From: Bryobacteraceae bacterium
GTDB taxonomy: Bacteria > Acidobacteriota > Terriglobia > Bryobacterales > Bryobacteraceae
NCBI GenBank assembly: GCA_030041035.1
Contig: JASHOO010000353.1
Coordinates: 1 to 34,085, forward strand
Reading direction: 5' to 3'
Length of the DNA stretch: 34,085 bases
Under the pieces are notes generated by a model. It was given only the letters and a program-made list of their open reading frames with translations, was not told the DNA's origin and ran no database searches. Positions 7,834-16,973 of the stretch are shown piece after piece (within the stretch, counting starts at the first letter, position 1; each line of letters starts with the position of its first letter). A program made the position numbers and the translations under genes.

Positions 7834-8944
7834 GGATGATCCGTTCGATGCTTTCGATGCTGCCGTGCGCTCCGGCGGCGCGGATGCGGGTTTCGAGCTG
7901 CTCCTCCAGCGATTCCGCGAAGAGAAAAAATATTCTCTCATGTTCGACGCGCGCGCCATGCAGAGCCGGCACGCTTTGGGGATGCCGCTTGTGCAGAATG
8001 GTCGGCTCGAGAATCTTCCTGCGGACAGTCGCACGGCGCTCGAGCGCGCATACGTTGAGGCGGCGCGCGAAACGGGCGGGTTGTTCCTGGCTGACGGCGA
8101 CATTGCCCGCGCCTGGCAATATTTCCGGGCTATCGGGGAGACGGCACCGGTTGCGGCGGCCATCGAACAGCTCACACCGGGGGAGAACCAGGAAGCCGTC
8201 ATCGAGATCGCCCTTCACGACGGTGTACACCCGCGCAAAGGATTCGAACTGATCCTGGCGAATTACGGTATCTGCCGCGCCATCACCTTTCTTGACCAGT
8301 ACCCGGATCGCAGCACGCGCGAGGACTGCATCCGGCTGCTGGTGCGCGCGCTGCACCAGGAACTGGCGGGAAATCTCAAGCGCGCCATCGTCAGAGCGGA
8401 AGGTTGCGCGCCCGAGGCCGCCAACGTTTCCGAGCTGATCGCCGGACGCGACTGGCTCTTCGGCGAGCACGATTACTACGTCGACACGTCTCACGTGCTT
8501 TCGATCCTTCGCTTCAGCCTGGATGTGGAAGACCGCGCCACACTGGCGCTGGCGGTGGAACTTGCCGAGTATGGCGGGCGCCTGTCACCGATGTTTCAGT
8601 ATCGCGGCGAGCCGCCTTTCGACACCTACCACGACTACACCATCTACCTGCGCGCCCTGCTCGGTGAATGTGTGGATGAGGCGGTTGCACACTTTCACCA
8701 GAAGGCCGCTAACGAAGATCCGCGGCCCGCTGAGACTCTGGTGATGTTGCTCGCGCGTCTAGGCCGATACGGCGAAGCGATCGATGTTTCTCTTGAACAT
8801 CTACGCGATGCTCATGGGTTACGCCCTGATTGTCCCTCGGTGTTCCAGTTGTGCCAACTGGCGGGCGATTACGTTCGTCTCCGCGAGCTCGCGCGCGAGC
8901 GCGGTGACCTTCTGCACTTCGCTGCTGGATCGATGCAAGCCTGA
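7829..8944 (+). CDS. Uncharacterised soluble 371-residue protein
   Basis: I do not recognise this family. It has no signal peptide or membrane segment and is rich in Ala, Leu, Arg and acidic residues. It looks mostly alpha-helical, with helix pairs that could be TPR-like (AWQYFRAIGETAPVAAAIEQL; TLVMLLARLGRYGEAIDVSLEHL). Two His/Asp/Tyr clusters, FGEHDYYVDTSHV at about 211-223 and FDTYHDYTIYL at about 261-271, could bind a metal or form an active site. The ATG is placed by the near-leaderless promoter motif. Its TGA overlaps the ATG of the next gene by one base (TGATG), so the two products are probably made together, and one may act with the membrane protein. Confidence 0.75.
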   Translation: MPDDPFDAFDAAVRSGGADAGFELLLQRFREEKKYSLMFDARAMQSRHALGMPLVQNGRLENLPADSRTALERAYVEAARETGGLFLADGDIARAWQYFRAIGETAPVAAAIEQLTPGENQEAVIEIALHDGVHPRKGFELILANYGICRAITFLDQYPDRSTREDCIRLLVRALHQELAGNLKRAIVRAEGCAPEAANVSELIAGRDWLFGEHDYYVDTSHVLSILRFSLDVEDRATLALAVELAEYGGRLSPMFQYRGEPPFDTYHDYTIYLRALLGECVDEAVAHFHQKAANEDPRPAETLVMLLARLGRYGEAIDVSLEHLRDAHGLRPDCPSVFQLCQLAGDYVRLRELARERGDLLHFAAGSMQA

Positions 8945-9642
8945 TGGGAGCGAGCGTTGTTTGGGAACTCACCAAGCTGCAACGCCACATGGGCGGCACG
9001 GCCGGCGTGACTCTTTATGTTCTCGGAATCCTGGTGCTGGGCGTATTGGCCCCGTTGTATTTTGGCTTCGCGTTAGTGAGTGCGCGCGTGTTGTTGTTGT
9101 ACACGTTCCTTCCGGTGTTGTTCGCGCCGCCGGTGGTGGCCGAATCCGTGGGCGGTGAGAAGGAGCTCAAGCCCGAGAATCCAGCGCAGCGCCGCGAATG
9201 GCTCTATGGGAAAGTGGGCGCGGGAGTCATCTATGGATGGGTCTCCGTAGGTCTTATTTTTGCGCTGGCCGGCATCTCCATGCGCTTGTCGGAAGGCCGT
9301 TTTTTCCTGATGCCCATGCAATTCGTGGCCGGCCTGGTGCTGGTCAGCCTGGCAGCTTCGTTTCTTGCTGCGTCGCTGGCAGCAGCCGTCGCTATCGGTG
9401 CGCGCAGCACGAAGGCCGCCAAGCGGACGATGCGTCAGGGCCTTTTGCTTCTCGTGATCATTCTGGTATACCTCTCGCGGCAACCGTGGGCCTGGACCCG
9501 GCGGCTCGCCGTCCCTGAATCCGGACCACGCTTTCTGGAATTTGCCCTGGTGATCAGTGTGGTTCTCACTGCCCTTGCAGTGGGCCTGGCCAGGCTGGCG
9601 TTGCATTCAGCGGAGCCGGCTGAGATCCGTCTCAACCTGTGA
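8944..9642 (+). CDS. Six-helix membrane protein, possibly ABC-2 permease-like
   Basis: A 232-residue integral membrane protein with about six hydrophobic helices: residues 22-45, 46-65, 98-115, 126-155, 168-184 and 203-226. A conserved-looking cytoplasmic loop (GGEKELKPENPAQRREWLYGK) follows helix 2. The layout, with an N-terminal amphipathic segment (VVWELTKLQRH) and a long loop, recalls ABC-2 type permease subunits, but no ATPase gene is adjacent, so this is only a suggestion. The start overlaps the stop of the 371-residue gene by one base, which indicates translational coupling. The gene converges on the beta-barrel gene with eight bases between stop codons. Confidence 0.7.
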   Translation: MGASVVWELTKLQRHMGGTAGVTLYVLGILVLGVLAPLYFGFALVSARVLLLYTFLPVLFAPPVVAESVGGEKELKPENPAQRREWLYGKVGAGVIYGWVSVGLIFALAGISMRLSEGRFFLMPMQFVAGLVLVSLAASFLAASLAAAVAIGARSTKAAKRTMRQGLLLLVIILVYLSRQPWAWTRRLAVPESGPRFLEFALVISVVLTALAVGLARLALHSAEPAEIRLNL

Positions 9643-9644
9643 GC

Positions 9645-9662
9645 GCCTGGTTAGCGCCAGGC
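9645..9662. terminator. Hairpin between convergent genes
   Basis: GCCTGG and CCAGGC flank a six-base loop exactly where two convergent genes meet; the hairpin includes the stop codon of the minus-strand gene. No T-run follows on either strand, so it is at best a weak bidirectional terminator. Confidence 0.3.
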
Positions 9663-10868
9663 CTTGGACAGAGGTTGAATACTGGTCACCAGTTCGACTC
9701 CCAGCACGTTATCGCGCGTGCCTGGAACTTCACTGCCGCGCAGCCATTCATAGCCGACTTTGAGCAACTGACGACGATTGGGCCGGTAGCCAAGAGCGAA
9801 TTCGTAGGATTGGAGGTTGGCTTCAAAGCCTGAAGTGGACGATTGGCCGACCGCGGCCACCTGGCCGTTTTGTTGATCGCCGACACGCAGCGCGGCATAG
9901 ATGCGCGGCGTCAGCGCAGCCTTCACCTCAGCGTACCCGATGGAGGTGCTGGGAGAGATACGGAAGCCGGGGTAATCGAAGCGAAACCACTGCCATTCAC
10001 CGCTCGTGCTCCAGCGCCCGCGCGCCCATTGCACATCCAGCCCGGCACCGGTTGCCGGAAAATCTCTAGCCGATTGCCCGGGCGCAAGCCAGACCGTCAC
10101 CCCACGGTCCAAGTACGGCCCCCGAAAGGCCGAGGCGCCGATGCGCAATCCCTGGATGACGGTGTATCCTCCACCGGCGGTCCACTGCGCATACTGATTA
10201 CCGGAGAGAAGCTCATGCGGGTTAGCCGGTGAACTGTTAGTTACCTGGAAGCGGCCGTCCAATTTATGATCGGATATGTCTATTTCGATTCCCGGCAATC
10301 CGTAGAGAGTAATTGGAGTCAGTCCATATGAACCGCCGCAGGTGTAGCCCGCGGATGCACTACTGCTATTTTGAGGAGCAGTACACAGTTGGTCCGGACT
10401 AACATTTACATAAGTTACATAACTAAGCGGCTGATCCAATAATGGATTATCAGCGTCGTCATAATGCAGAGGAAATGCACCGAAGGCGGTGGCAAGTTGT
10501 CCCGCCTTAACCAGTATTGTTGCTGACTTATAAGTTGTCGTATAACCGAGAAAGGCCTGGATTGCCTCTATATCTATATCGTGATCGTCCTCGAATGCAT
10601 CGTAATAATAGAATGGCGTAGAGCGGACCTGGATCGACGCATAAGCAAACCAATGCGCGCTCAGCCTGAGGCTGGGCGATAACGCGAGATGGAATCCGCC
10701 GGCCACGGGTCCTGCGGACGGATTGTCTCCCTGCATCCGGTGTGTATACAGTAGGTCGCCCGTGATGGTGATTGGCACTGCGATACCGGCTTCGGCATCC
10801 TGCGCAGCAGCCGGTAGCGAAATCACAGCCAGGAGAGAAAGCCCCGCCAAATATTTACACGCGGACAT
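9651..10868 (-). CDS. Outer-membrane beta-barrel (porin-like) protein
   Basis: A 405-residue exported protein. The signal peptide is [23 protein letters not shown], with cleavage after AAA or AQ. The mature part alternates polar and aromatic/hydrophobic residues in strand-like stretches ([39 protein letters not shown]), as in outer-membrane barrels. The stretch [18 protein letters not shown] (121-138) resembles a conserved element of porin-like proteins. Cys162 and Cys177 bracket a Ser-rich segment and may close a disulfide loop outside the cell. The last residue is Arg, not the usual Phe. Its ATG lies 14 bases inside the end of the kinase gene, so it is the last gene of the cupredoxin-kinase-barrel operon. 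Part of it (10381-10620) is only about 43% GC. Confidence 0.75.
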   Translation of the reverse strand: MSACKYLAGLSLLAVISLPAAAQDAEAGIAVPITITGDLLYTHRMQGDNPSAGPVAGGFHLALSPSLRLSAHWFAYASIQVRSTPFYYYDAFEDDHDIDIEAIQAFLGYTTTYKSATILVKAGQLATAFGAFPLHYDDADNPLLDQPLSYVTYVNVSPDQLCTAPQNSSSASAGYTCGGSYGLTPITLYGLPGIEIDISDHKLDGRFQVTNSSPANPHELLSGNQYAQWTAGGGYTVIQGLRIGASAFRGPYLDRGVTVWLAPGQSARDFPATGAGLDVQWARGRWSTSGEWQWFRFDYPGFRISPSTSIGYAEVKAALTPRIYAALRVGDQQNGQVAAVGQSSTSGFEANLQSYEFALGYRPNRRQLLKVGYEWLRGSEVPGTRDNVLGVELVTSIQPLSKAWR

Positions 10869-12675
10869 ATATCTGCTCGTGAGGAACCGAGGGCACCGCC
10901 TGAGTCGGAAGGCGCAACGTGAACCAGAAGCTGGAACCTTGTCCCACCCGGCTGTTTACGCCGATTTTACCTCCCATTGTCTCGACCAATTGTTTGGAGA
11001 TTGCGAGCCCGAGTCCCGTGCCGCCGTAGCGGCGGGTGATAGAGCCATCCGCCTGCACGAACTTTTCGAAGATCACAGAAATCTTGTCCGGCGGCACTCC
11101 GATTCCCGTATCCTCGACAGCGATGCGAAACAACGTGTCGGTTTCAGTCTGCTTATCGCCATCCGCGCGGATGGTCACGTGGCCTTGCTCTGTAAACTTG
11201 AGTGCGTTCGACACCAGGTTGGTGATGACCTGGCCGATCCGCTTGGGATCGCCGGTCACTACAGTAGGAAGTTCGGGCGGGTAGCGGACTGCCAGTGTCA
11301 GGCCCTTTTCCCGTGCTTTAGCTGAGTACAGCGCAACAATCTGGTCGATCACCTTTCGGAGGTTAAACGATTCCGGGTTCAAGGTGGTTTTGCCCGCTTC
11401 TAACTTGGAGAAATCCAGGATGTCGGAGAGAATGGCCATAAGCGAGCTCGAGCATTCGCGAACCGTTTCGGCAAACTCCCGCTGTTCCTCAGTGAGGTTG
11501 GTATCCAACAGCAGGCCATTCATGCCGATCACGCCATTCATGGGAGTGCGGATCTCATGACTCATATTGGCCAAGAACTCGCTTTTGGCGCGGTCGGCGG
11601 CCTCGGCGGCTTCCTTCGCCGCTTTTAACTCGTCGGAATAGCGGCTGGCAGCCGCAGCAGCACGGTTCAACGCTCGGGCCAGAAGATTGATTTCGCACGT
11701 TCCGGAATTTTCCGGCACGTCGGCGGGCAGCTCACCCGTGTGTTCGCTTCGTTGCAGGCGGGCAATGAAATCCTGAATGGGCTTAGTCACCGCCCACGAA
11801 GTGAGAGAAGCCAGAAGCAGAGCGAGTAATCCGCCACCGGCTGCAATTGCGGCAAATGTTCGTGCCAGGCTCGAAAGGAAGTTGTCTACGGCCTGGTCCA
11901 ACGAATAAAACATCAAAAGCTTATAGTCTCCGCCGAGGGCTGCTCTGCGCAAAGGTAGAACCAAGTAAGTTTCACCGTTCAGTTTCAGATCGCAACCGTT
12001 CATATTGGTTGCGCAGGAGCGGGGTAAGTCGCGCTCAATTTTCTGATTCAGCTTCTGGGGCAGCGTACTGAGTAGCAGGCGGCCGCGGTAAGTCAGAGCG
12101 ACATCACCGATGGAATTCAGCAATGTCAGATCAAAACGCTTTCCCAACGCCAAATGGCCGATCGGCTCTCCATCCAGGCTGATGGGCACGGTTTCCATTT
12201 CGTAAAGCACTCCGTCGACGTCGAGGAGGGAAGGTTCACTGGGAATCAGAGGCAGTGAATGGCATTCAATCAGATTGTTGCTGACTGCCTTCATTGCAGC
12301 AATGGTGCGATACTGCGAGTCGGCAATCACGACCAGGTCATAACCCAAGCCGTGCAGTTGCCTGAGTTGCTCCGCCACCGTGCGCTGCGCTTCAGCGCGG
12401 AGCACGGAATTGTCATCACCCTCGCGCAGCAGCCCGATGGAGGCTTTTAAGCCGGCGTTTTCCGTCAGTAAATGAGCGACTTCCAATGTTCGCTGCCTGT
12501 CGTTTTCGCTGGCTTTATCCAGCAATTGCTCTGAGCTGTGCACGTAATCCCGGATGCCATCGCGAGTTCTGTCTTTCAGAGCGACACTGAATCCAGTGAA
12601 TGCCAGGGTCATGACCAGCATCAGGGGCAGAAACGAAATCAAGAAGGTGCGGGCCGGGAGCGAGAGCTTATTCAT
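10855..12675 (-). CDS. Membrane sensor histidine kinase
   Basis: A 606-residue kinase. Helix 1 is at about 11-31, followed by a periplasmic sensor of about 235 residues that looks Cache-like ([31 protein letters not shown]) and carries Cys221 and Cys228. Helix 2 is at about 270-293, a HAMP-like linker runs to about 350, and a short coiled coil precedes the HisKA domain with the phospho-acceptor His373 in [10 protein letters not shown]. The ATP-binding domain has [10 protein letters not shown] (N box), VEDTGIGVP (G1) and [11 protein letters not shown] (G2). No receiver domain is attached and no response regulator gene is adjacent. The start overlaps the cupredoxin stop as ATGA, and its end overlaps the barrel gene, so it very likely serves that operon. 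Confidence 0.92.
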   Translation of the reverse strand: MNKLSLPARTFLISFLPLMLVMTLAFTGFSVALKDRTRDGIRDYVHSSEQLLDKASENDRQRTLEVAHLLTENAGLKASIGLLREGDDNSVLRAEAQRTVAEQLRQLHGLGYDLVVIADSQYRTIAAMKAVSNNLIECHSLPLIPSEPSLLDVDGVLYEMETVPISLDGEPIGHLALGKRFDLTLLNSIGDVALTYRGRLLLSTLPQKLNQKIERDLPRSCATNMNGCDLKLNGETYLVLPLRRAALGGDYKLLMFYSLDQAVDNFLSSLARTFAAIAAGGGLLALLLASLTSWAVTKPIQDFIARLQRSEHTGELPADVPENSGTCEINLLARALNRAAAAASRYSDELKAAKEAAEAADRAKSEFLANMSHEIRTPMNGVIGMNGLLLDTNLTEEQREFAETVRECSSSLMAILSDILDFSKLEAGKTTLNPESFNLRKVIDQIVALYSAKAREKGLTLAVRYPPELPTVVTGDPKRIGQVITNLVSNALKFTEQGHVTIRADGDKQTETDTLFRIAVEDTGIGVPPDKISVIFEKFVQADGSITRRYGGTGLGLAISKQLVETMGGKIGVNSRVGQGSSFWFTLRLPTQAVPSVPHEQIYVRV

Positions 12676-13364
12676 CGGTGATTATGCTCCCCATCGCGCA
12701 CCGGAATGGTGATCACCACGTCAGTCGCGCCGGCTGCCGGCAGATGAATCTCGCTACGAAAAAATCCGGCGTTCATATGCCACGCCACCAGGCGATAATC
12801 TCCGGGCGGGACATCATGGAACGTAAACGCGCCGTCATCTGCGAGTTTCGTGTACCACCGGTTCGGTACCACGACGATGGCACCGTACATATCCGGATGC
12901 AAGTGACAGTAGACCTGTACGACTCCCGGCTCATCGAACTTCACTACGCGCGTCTGGCCGGCGGGGTAGTAACCTAAGTCAAATTTCTTTGCGCTTGAAA
13001 GGGAAAAGACATTATGAAAGATGGGGTCGGCGTTGGGAAATGAGACAGTAGAGCCGACCGGAATGACGACCAACTGCGGTTCGAATCGCTTCCCTTGCTG
13101 CTCCAGCTCGGCACGAACCGTTTTATCGGGTGGGGGGAGTTGTCCTTCTAAGAAGATGACGACATTGCTGAATTCGTTGGCTGATTCGGTTCCGTCCGCG
13201 GCAGCCGGCACCGCGCCCCTGAGTTGATATACCGGCAGCGTTACCTGCTTCTTGCTCAGTTTTCTCGTAATCACGATGCGGCCACTCAACTCAGCCGCAA
13301 AACTTGCCGTGGCAACTAAGTTCAATGAGAGAGTAAGTGCCAGGATGACGAACAGACCCTTCAT
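12672..13364 (-). CDS. Periplasmic cupredoxin-domain protein with C-terminal CarboxypepD-reg-like domain
   Basis: A 230-residue exported protein. [23 protein letters not shown] is a classical signal peptide; an ATG 11 codons upstream (13397) is also possible. The middle is a plastocyanin-like fold with all likely type-1 copper ligands: His117 in IFHNVFS, then Cys153, His156 and Met159 in [11 protein letters not shown] small beta domain follows ([21 protein letters not shown]), like the carboxypeptidase regulatory-like modules seen after such cupredoxins in proteins often labelled methylamine utilization protein. The protein ends in EHNHR, which is His-rich. It is the first gene of an operon with a sensor kinase (ATGA overlap) and a porin-like barrel. 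Copper binding or electron transfer in the periplasm is likely, but no partner is evident. Confidence 0.85.
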   Translation of the reverse strand: MKGLFVILALTLSLNLVATASFAAELSGRIVITRKLSKKQVTLPVYQLRGAVPAAADGTESANEFSNVVIFLEGQLPPPDKTVRAELEQQGKRFEPQLVVIPVGSTVSFPNADPIFHNVFSLSSAKKFDLGYYPAGQTRVVKFDEPGVVQVYCHLHPDMYGAIVVVPNRWYTKLADDGAFTFHDVPPGDYRLVAWHMNAGFFRSEIHLPAAGATDVVITIPVRDGEHNHR

Positions 13365-13397
13365 AGTGAGGTGCCGCCAGACGCGCGTCTTCAACAT

Positions 13398-13566
13398 CAG
13401 CAGTCGCCAGTTATCTTGGTCACGCGCTACAAAGACACTAGCTCAGACCCGCCTTGTCACAATGTCCTGTTGCAATGTTAGTGGATTACCGCTGCAGTAA
13501 ACCAGTTATCTTTGATTAGCGTGGCAAATACACCGTCGGTCTAGTGTTGTAACACATGTAACTTAA
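13398..13566. other. Intergenic region upstream of the cupredoxin operon
   Basis: This gap between the end of hemG and the cupredoxin gene holds no gene. It contains GTGTT-GT-AACAC (13544-13555), a five-base-pair inverted repeat followed by ACATGT, and TGTCACAAT (13455-13463), which also occurs at 30960-30968. The operon promoter should lie here, but I cannot pick a convincing -35/-10 pair. Confidence 0.4.
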
Positions 13567-14925
13567 CTAGGTGGGGTTTGCGATCCGTTCCGCAGCCTGC
13601 TTTCCCATGCGCACGCAATCCGGAACACCGATTCCATGATAAGCATTGCCGGCGACGTGCAGACCCGCCAGTGCAGCCAGGCGTGATTCCAGTTCGGCGA
13701 TGCGTTGGCCGTGACCGACGGTGTACTGCGCCATGGATCGCGGCCAGCGGAAGACTTCGCCAAATACGGGCTGTGCCCGCACGCCCGCGATCTCGCGAAC
13801 CTCCTGGCGCATCGCGAACAGGAGAGCGTCGTCGCTCTCGGCCATAGCCGAGTCGCCTCCCGCGAAGCACCGCAGCAGCGCGAGCGTCTCCGGCACACGA
13901 TCGGGGAACTTATTGCCCACCCACGTGCAAGCCAGCAGCTGGCGGCGTTCGCGCTTGGGAACGAGGAAGCCGAAGCCGCGCATCTGGTCGCGCACTGCGT
14001 TCCGCTCAAAGCCGAGCGCAATGGTGATCGACGAGTTATATCCGATAGAGGCCAGCAACTCGGCGCAGCGCCCATCAACAACCGGCGTCAGGAGCGCCGC
14101 CTGGTGCGCTTCGCAGGCAAGAACCACATGGTCCGCTGTGAGCCATTCGCCGGCAATCCGCAAGCGGTACCCGCCGCGCAGAGGTTCCATGGCTTTCACC
14201 GTTCCGTGCACAACGCTGGTGCGCCCGGTGGCTTTCCAAAGCGCATCCACCAAAGACCCCAGACCTTTTCGCAGTGTGCGGAACAACGGCTGGCGCGGGC
14301 CGTTTTGTCGGGACCGTTCGCTCAGCACGCCGCGGGTCAGGCTTCCGTAACGGCTCTCCAGGTCCACGAAGCGCGGCAGCACGCTCGAGACGCTGAGTTC
14401 AGCCGGGTCGCCGCCGTAAATGCCGGCCAGCAGTGGCTCGGCCAGGTAGTCTACGGCCTCACGGCCGTAGTGTTCTTCCACGAATTCCGCGACCGACCGG
14501 TCGTCGCACGGCTGGGATCTGGGGCGGCGAAGATATTCGAGCCCCATGCGTATCTTGGTCGGCCAGCTCACCAAAGGGGTGGCTACCATAGGCCAAACTT
14601 TGGTGGGCACGAGCATCTGCACGCCGTCGGGGAGCGGCACCAGGCGCTTCCGCCGGCGGATGTAGGTGACGCGCTCGCCGTCATTGGACCCGATCACTTC
14701 GCTTTCCAAGCCCAGCTCGCGGATCAGGTCCATGGCCCACGGCTTGACGGAGATGAAACTATCGGGGCCGGCCTCCACCACGCAGTTCTGAATGTGCTCG
14801 GTTTGAATCACGCCGCCCAAGCGCGGGCGCGCTTCGATCAGGGTCGAAGAAATTCCCGCTTTCGAGAGGTAGTAAGCGGTGGAAAGGCCGGAGATGCCGC
14901 CTCCCACGATGGCGACCGAGGGCAT
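13567..14925 (-). CDS. hemG: Protoporphyrinogen/coproporphyrinogen oxidase (HemY type)
   Basis: A 452-residue flavoenzyme of the PPOX family, which removes six electrons from protoporphyrinogen IX (or from coproporphyrinogen III in the coproporphyrin-dependent branch) using FAD and oxygen. VAIVGGGISGLSTAYYLSKAG at the N terminus is the FAD dinucleotide fold. The segment RLGGVIQTEH and EAGPDSFISVKPWAMDL is typical of the family. The C-terminal FAD motif is LHVAGNAYHGIGVPDCV. Length and architecture are normal. It is the last gene of the rimP-to-hemG operon and starts nine bases after the hemE stop. Which porphyrin it uses cannot be settled from sequence alone. Confidence 0.92.
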   Translation of the reverse strand: MPSVAIVGGGISGLSTAYYLSKAGISSTLIEARPRLGGVIQTEHIQNCVVEAGPDSFISVKPWAMDLIRELGLESEVIGSNDGERVTYIRRRKRLVPLPDGVQMLVPTKVWPMVATPLVSWPTKIRMGLEYLRRPRSQPCDDRSVAEFVEEHYGREAVDYLAEPLLAGIYGGDPAELSVSSVLPRFVDLESRYGSLTRGVLSERSRQNGPRQPLFRTLRKGLGSLVDALWKATGRTSVVHGTVKAMEPLRGGYRLRIAGEWLTADHVVLACEAHQAALLTPVVDGRCAELLASIGYNSSITIALGFERNAVRDQMRGFGFLVPKRERRQLLACTWVGNKFPDRVPETLALLRCFAGGDSAMAESDDALLFAMRQEVREIAGVRAQPVFGEVFRWPRSMAQYTVGHGQRIAELESRLAALAGLHVAGNAYHGIGVPDCVRMGKQAAERIANPT

Positions 14926-14934
14926 GCGGCTGGA

Positions 14935-15957
14935 CTACGGGCGAAACTCCCGCACGATTTGCACCACGGCCTTTACGTTTTCCACGGGCGTGTCGGGCAG
15001 AATCCCGTGGCCGAGATTGAAAATATGGCCCGGTCTGGTCCCGGTGCGCTTCAGCAATTCGGTCACACGCATCTTCAGCTCCGCGAGCGGCGCGAACAGC
15101 GCCACCGGATCCAGGTTTCCCTGGATGGCGGAGCGGTAGCTGATGTCCATCCAGGCCTGGTCAATGTTGATGCGCCAGTCGACGCCCATGACATCGCCGC
15201 CGGCTGCATGCAGCTCACGGAAAAACCCGGAAGCACCGGTGCCGAAATGAATCACCGGCACACCGGTGGCGCGGATGCGTTCAATCAGGGCACGAGAATA
15301 CGGCGCCGCGAAGCGCACGTAGTCGTCCGGTCCCATGGCGCCGGCCCAGCTATCGAACACCTGGATGGCGCGCGCGCCCGCGGCCACTTGCAGGGAAGCG
15401 AACGGCGCCAGCACATCCACGATCTTCCCCATGAGCCGCCGCCACAGAGTCTCTTCGGCATACATCATTTTCTTCGTGCGGATGAAATTGCGCGAGGAGC
15501 TGCCCTCGATCATGTAGCTGGCCATAGTGAACGGCGCGCCCACGAAACCGATCACCGGCACCCTGCCGCCCAGCACCCGCACCACCTGCTGGATGGCTTC
15601 GCCGACGTATCCGAGATCATCCGTATTCCCGGTCGACAGCGTGTCAATGTCCGACCCGCTGCGCACGGGATTCGCAATCACCGGCCCTTCGCCCGCGGCG
15701 TAGCGCAGTTTCAAGCCCAGCGGCTCGACCGGCAACAGCAGATCGGCGAAAATAATAGCCGCGTCGACGTCGAGAATTTCCACCGGTTGCAGGGTGGCCG
15801 TGGCCGCCAGATCCGGGCGCTTGCAGATTTCCAGAATCCCGTGGTGCGAGCGGATCTCGCGATACTGCCGCAGGTACCGCCCCGCCTGCCGCATGAACCA
15901 TACCGGCCGCACGTCGGTGGGGCGGCGCCGGCAGGCATCGAGGAATCGGCTGCTCAT
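14935..15957 (-). CDS. hemE: Uroporphyrinogen decarboxylase
   Basis: HemE converts uroporphyrinogen III to coproporphyrinogen III by removing four carboxyl groups, without a cofactor. The ATG at 15957 overlaps the apbE stop (ATGA) and gives 340 residues, the family's normal length; upstream ATG codons in the same frame lie inside apbE. The first signature PVWFMRQAGRYLRQYRE follows at about residue 18. The second, GFVGAPFTMASYMIEG, contains the usual G-x-x-GAPFT core. The active-site region with the conserved Asp (DAAIIFADLLLPVEPLG) and the C-terminal FNLGHGILPDTPVENV are present. It sits directly between apbE and hemG, so this part of the operon makes heme precursors. Confidence 0.95.
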   Translation of the reverse strand: MSSRFLDACRRRPTDVRPVWFMRQAGRYLRQYREIRSHHGILEICKRPDLAATATLQPVEILDVDAAIIFADLLLPVEPLGLKLRYAAGEGPVIANPVRSGSDIDTLSTGNTDDLGYVGEAIQQVVRVLGGRVPVIGFVGAPFTMASYMIEGSSSRNFIRTKKMMYAEETLWRRLMGKIVDVLAPFASLQVAAGARAIQVFDSWAGAMGPDDYVRFAAPYSRALIERIRATGVPVIHFGTGASGFFRELHAAGGDVMGVDWRINIDQAWMDISYRSAIQGNLDPVALFAPLAELKMRVTELLKRTGTRPGHIFNLGHGILPDTPVENVKAVVQIVREFRP

Positions 15958-16973
15958 GGGAGCCACGCGCATGTTTGCTCCGGTGTGTCTTCGCAATAAA
16001 ACGCGCGAAGAAATGCTGGTTTGTGCTTCATCGCCCAGGCGCGTCCGTTGACGAACAGCGGTTTCGTCCAGGCTTCGCTGTCGAGGGTACGCGGTGTGAT
16101 TGCCGACACCGAAAGCACTCCCTGCGCCGGCCAGCCCGTGCGCGGATCCATGATATGGCTGTAAATCCGTCCTTCCGCGCGGAAAAATTTTTCGTAATTG
16201 CCGGATGTCGACATGGAATCGTCTTTCAGATAAATTTCGGCCACGCTCTTCTTTTCATTTTTCGGATCGCGGATCTCCACCTTCCAACCCTTCTCGCCCG
16301 GCGGCGCGCCTAAGCCGTAAATGCTGCTTCCCGACGCCGACACCAGCGCCGCCTGAATGCCGTACTGCTTCAGCACATCCACCATCCGGTCCACCGCGTA
16401 GCCCTTCCCGATGCCTCCCGGGTCCAGTTCGACGCCCTGCTTGGCGAACCACACCGTGCGGCGCGCGGCGTCCAGAACAATATTCTGGTACCCTACGCGA
16501 TCCATCGCGCCCAGAATCTCGGCGCGGTGCGGCAGCCTGCCGGTTCCCCTGTAAAATCCCCAGACCTTCATGAGCGGCCCGACCGTGATATCGAAGGCGC
16601 CTTCGCTCTGGCGGCTGTATTCCACGCACGCCGCGAGCAGGTTGAACATCTCCTGCGTCACAGGGACCGCGTGGTCACCGGCCTCGCGGTTGATTTGGCT
16701 CAGTTCGCTCTCCGGCTTATAGTTGGAGAGCATCTCGTCCAGCCGCTGGACTTCCGCGAACGCCGCATCCACCGCTTCCTCCATGCGCGTCCGGTCCTCG
16801 CCATACACCACCACCGAGTAGGCGGACCCCATGGCCACCACACTCGACTCCAGGCGCAGCGTCTCGCCCTTCGCCGAGGAAGCCGGCGCCGTTGGCACCG
16901 CTCCCAGCAGCGGCAACAAAAACAAAACTAGCACAATCTGTTTCAATTTAGGGCTGATTTTCCGCCGGGCCAC
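15954..16973 (-). CDS. apbE: FAD:protein FMN transferase (ApbE family)
   Basis: ApbE proteins attach FMN from FAD to Thr or Ser residues of periplasmic or membrane flavoproteins, such as Nqr/Rnf subunits, in a Mg-dependent reaction. The GTG at 16973 is the only sensible start and overlaps the rbfA end by 26 bases. A signal peptide or anchor follows (QIVLVLFLLPLLGAVPTAPASSA). Family elements are AMGSAYSVVVYG, FDITVGPLMKVWGF, ELDPGGIGKGYAVDRM (FAD binding), STSGNYEKFF and SHIMDPRTGWPA. The usual DALSTALFV-like metal segment reads DSEAWTKPLFV. No Nqr or Rnf gene is in view, so the target flavoprotein is unknown. The operon position between rbfA and hemE is unusual. Confidence 0.9.
   Translation of the reverse strand: MARRKISPKLKQIVLVLFLLPLLGAVPTAPASSAKGETLRLESSVVAMGSAYSVVVYGEDRTRMEEAVDAAFAEVQRLDEMLSNYKPESELSQINREAGDHAVPVTQEMFNLLAACVEYSRQSEGAFDITVGPLMKVWGFYRGTGRLPHRAEILGAMDRVGYQNIVLDAARRTVWFAKQGVELDPGGIGKGYAVDRMVDVLKQYGIQAALVSASGSSIYGLGAPPGEKGWKVEIRDPKNEKKSVAEIYLKDDSMSTSGNYEKFFRAEGRIYSHIMDPRTGWPAQGVLSVSAITPRTLDSEAWTKPLFVNGRAWAMKHKPAFLRAFYCEDTPEQTCAWLP

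Noticed and set aside
13705-15999. A 764-codon open frame on the plus strand opposite hemG and hemE.
   Set aside because: It is antisense to two clear enzymes, crosses their junction and has no family-like segments. GC-rich coding DNA often leaves the opposite frame open.
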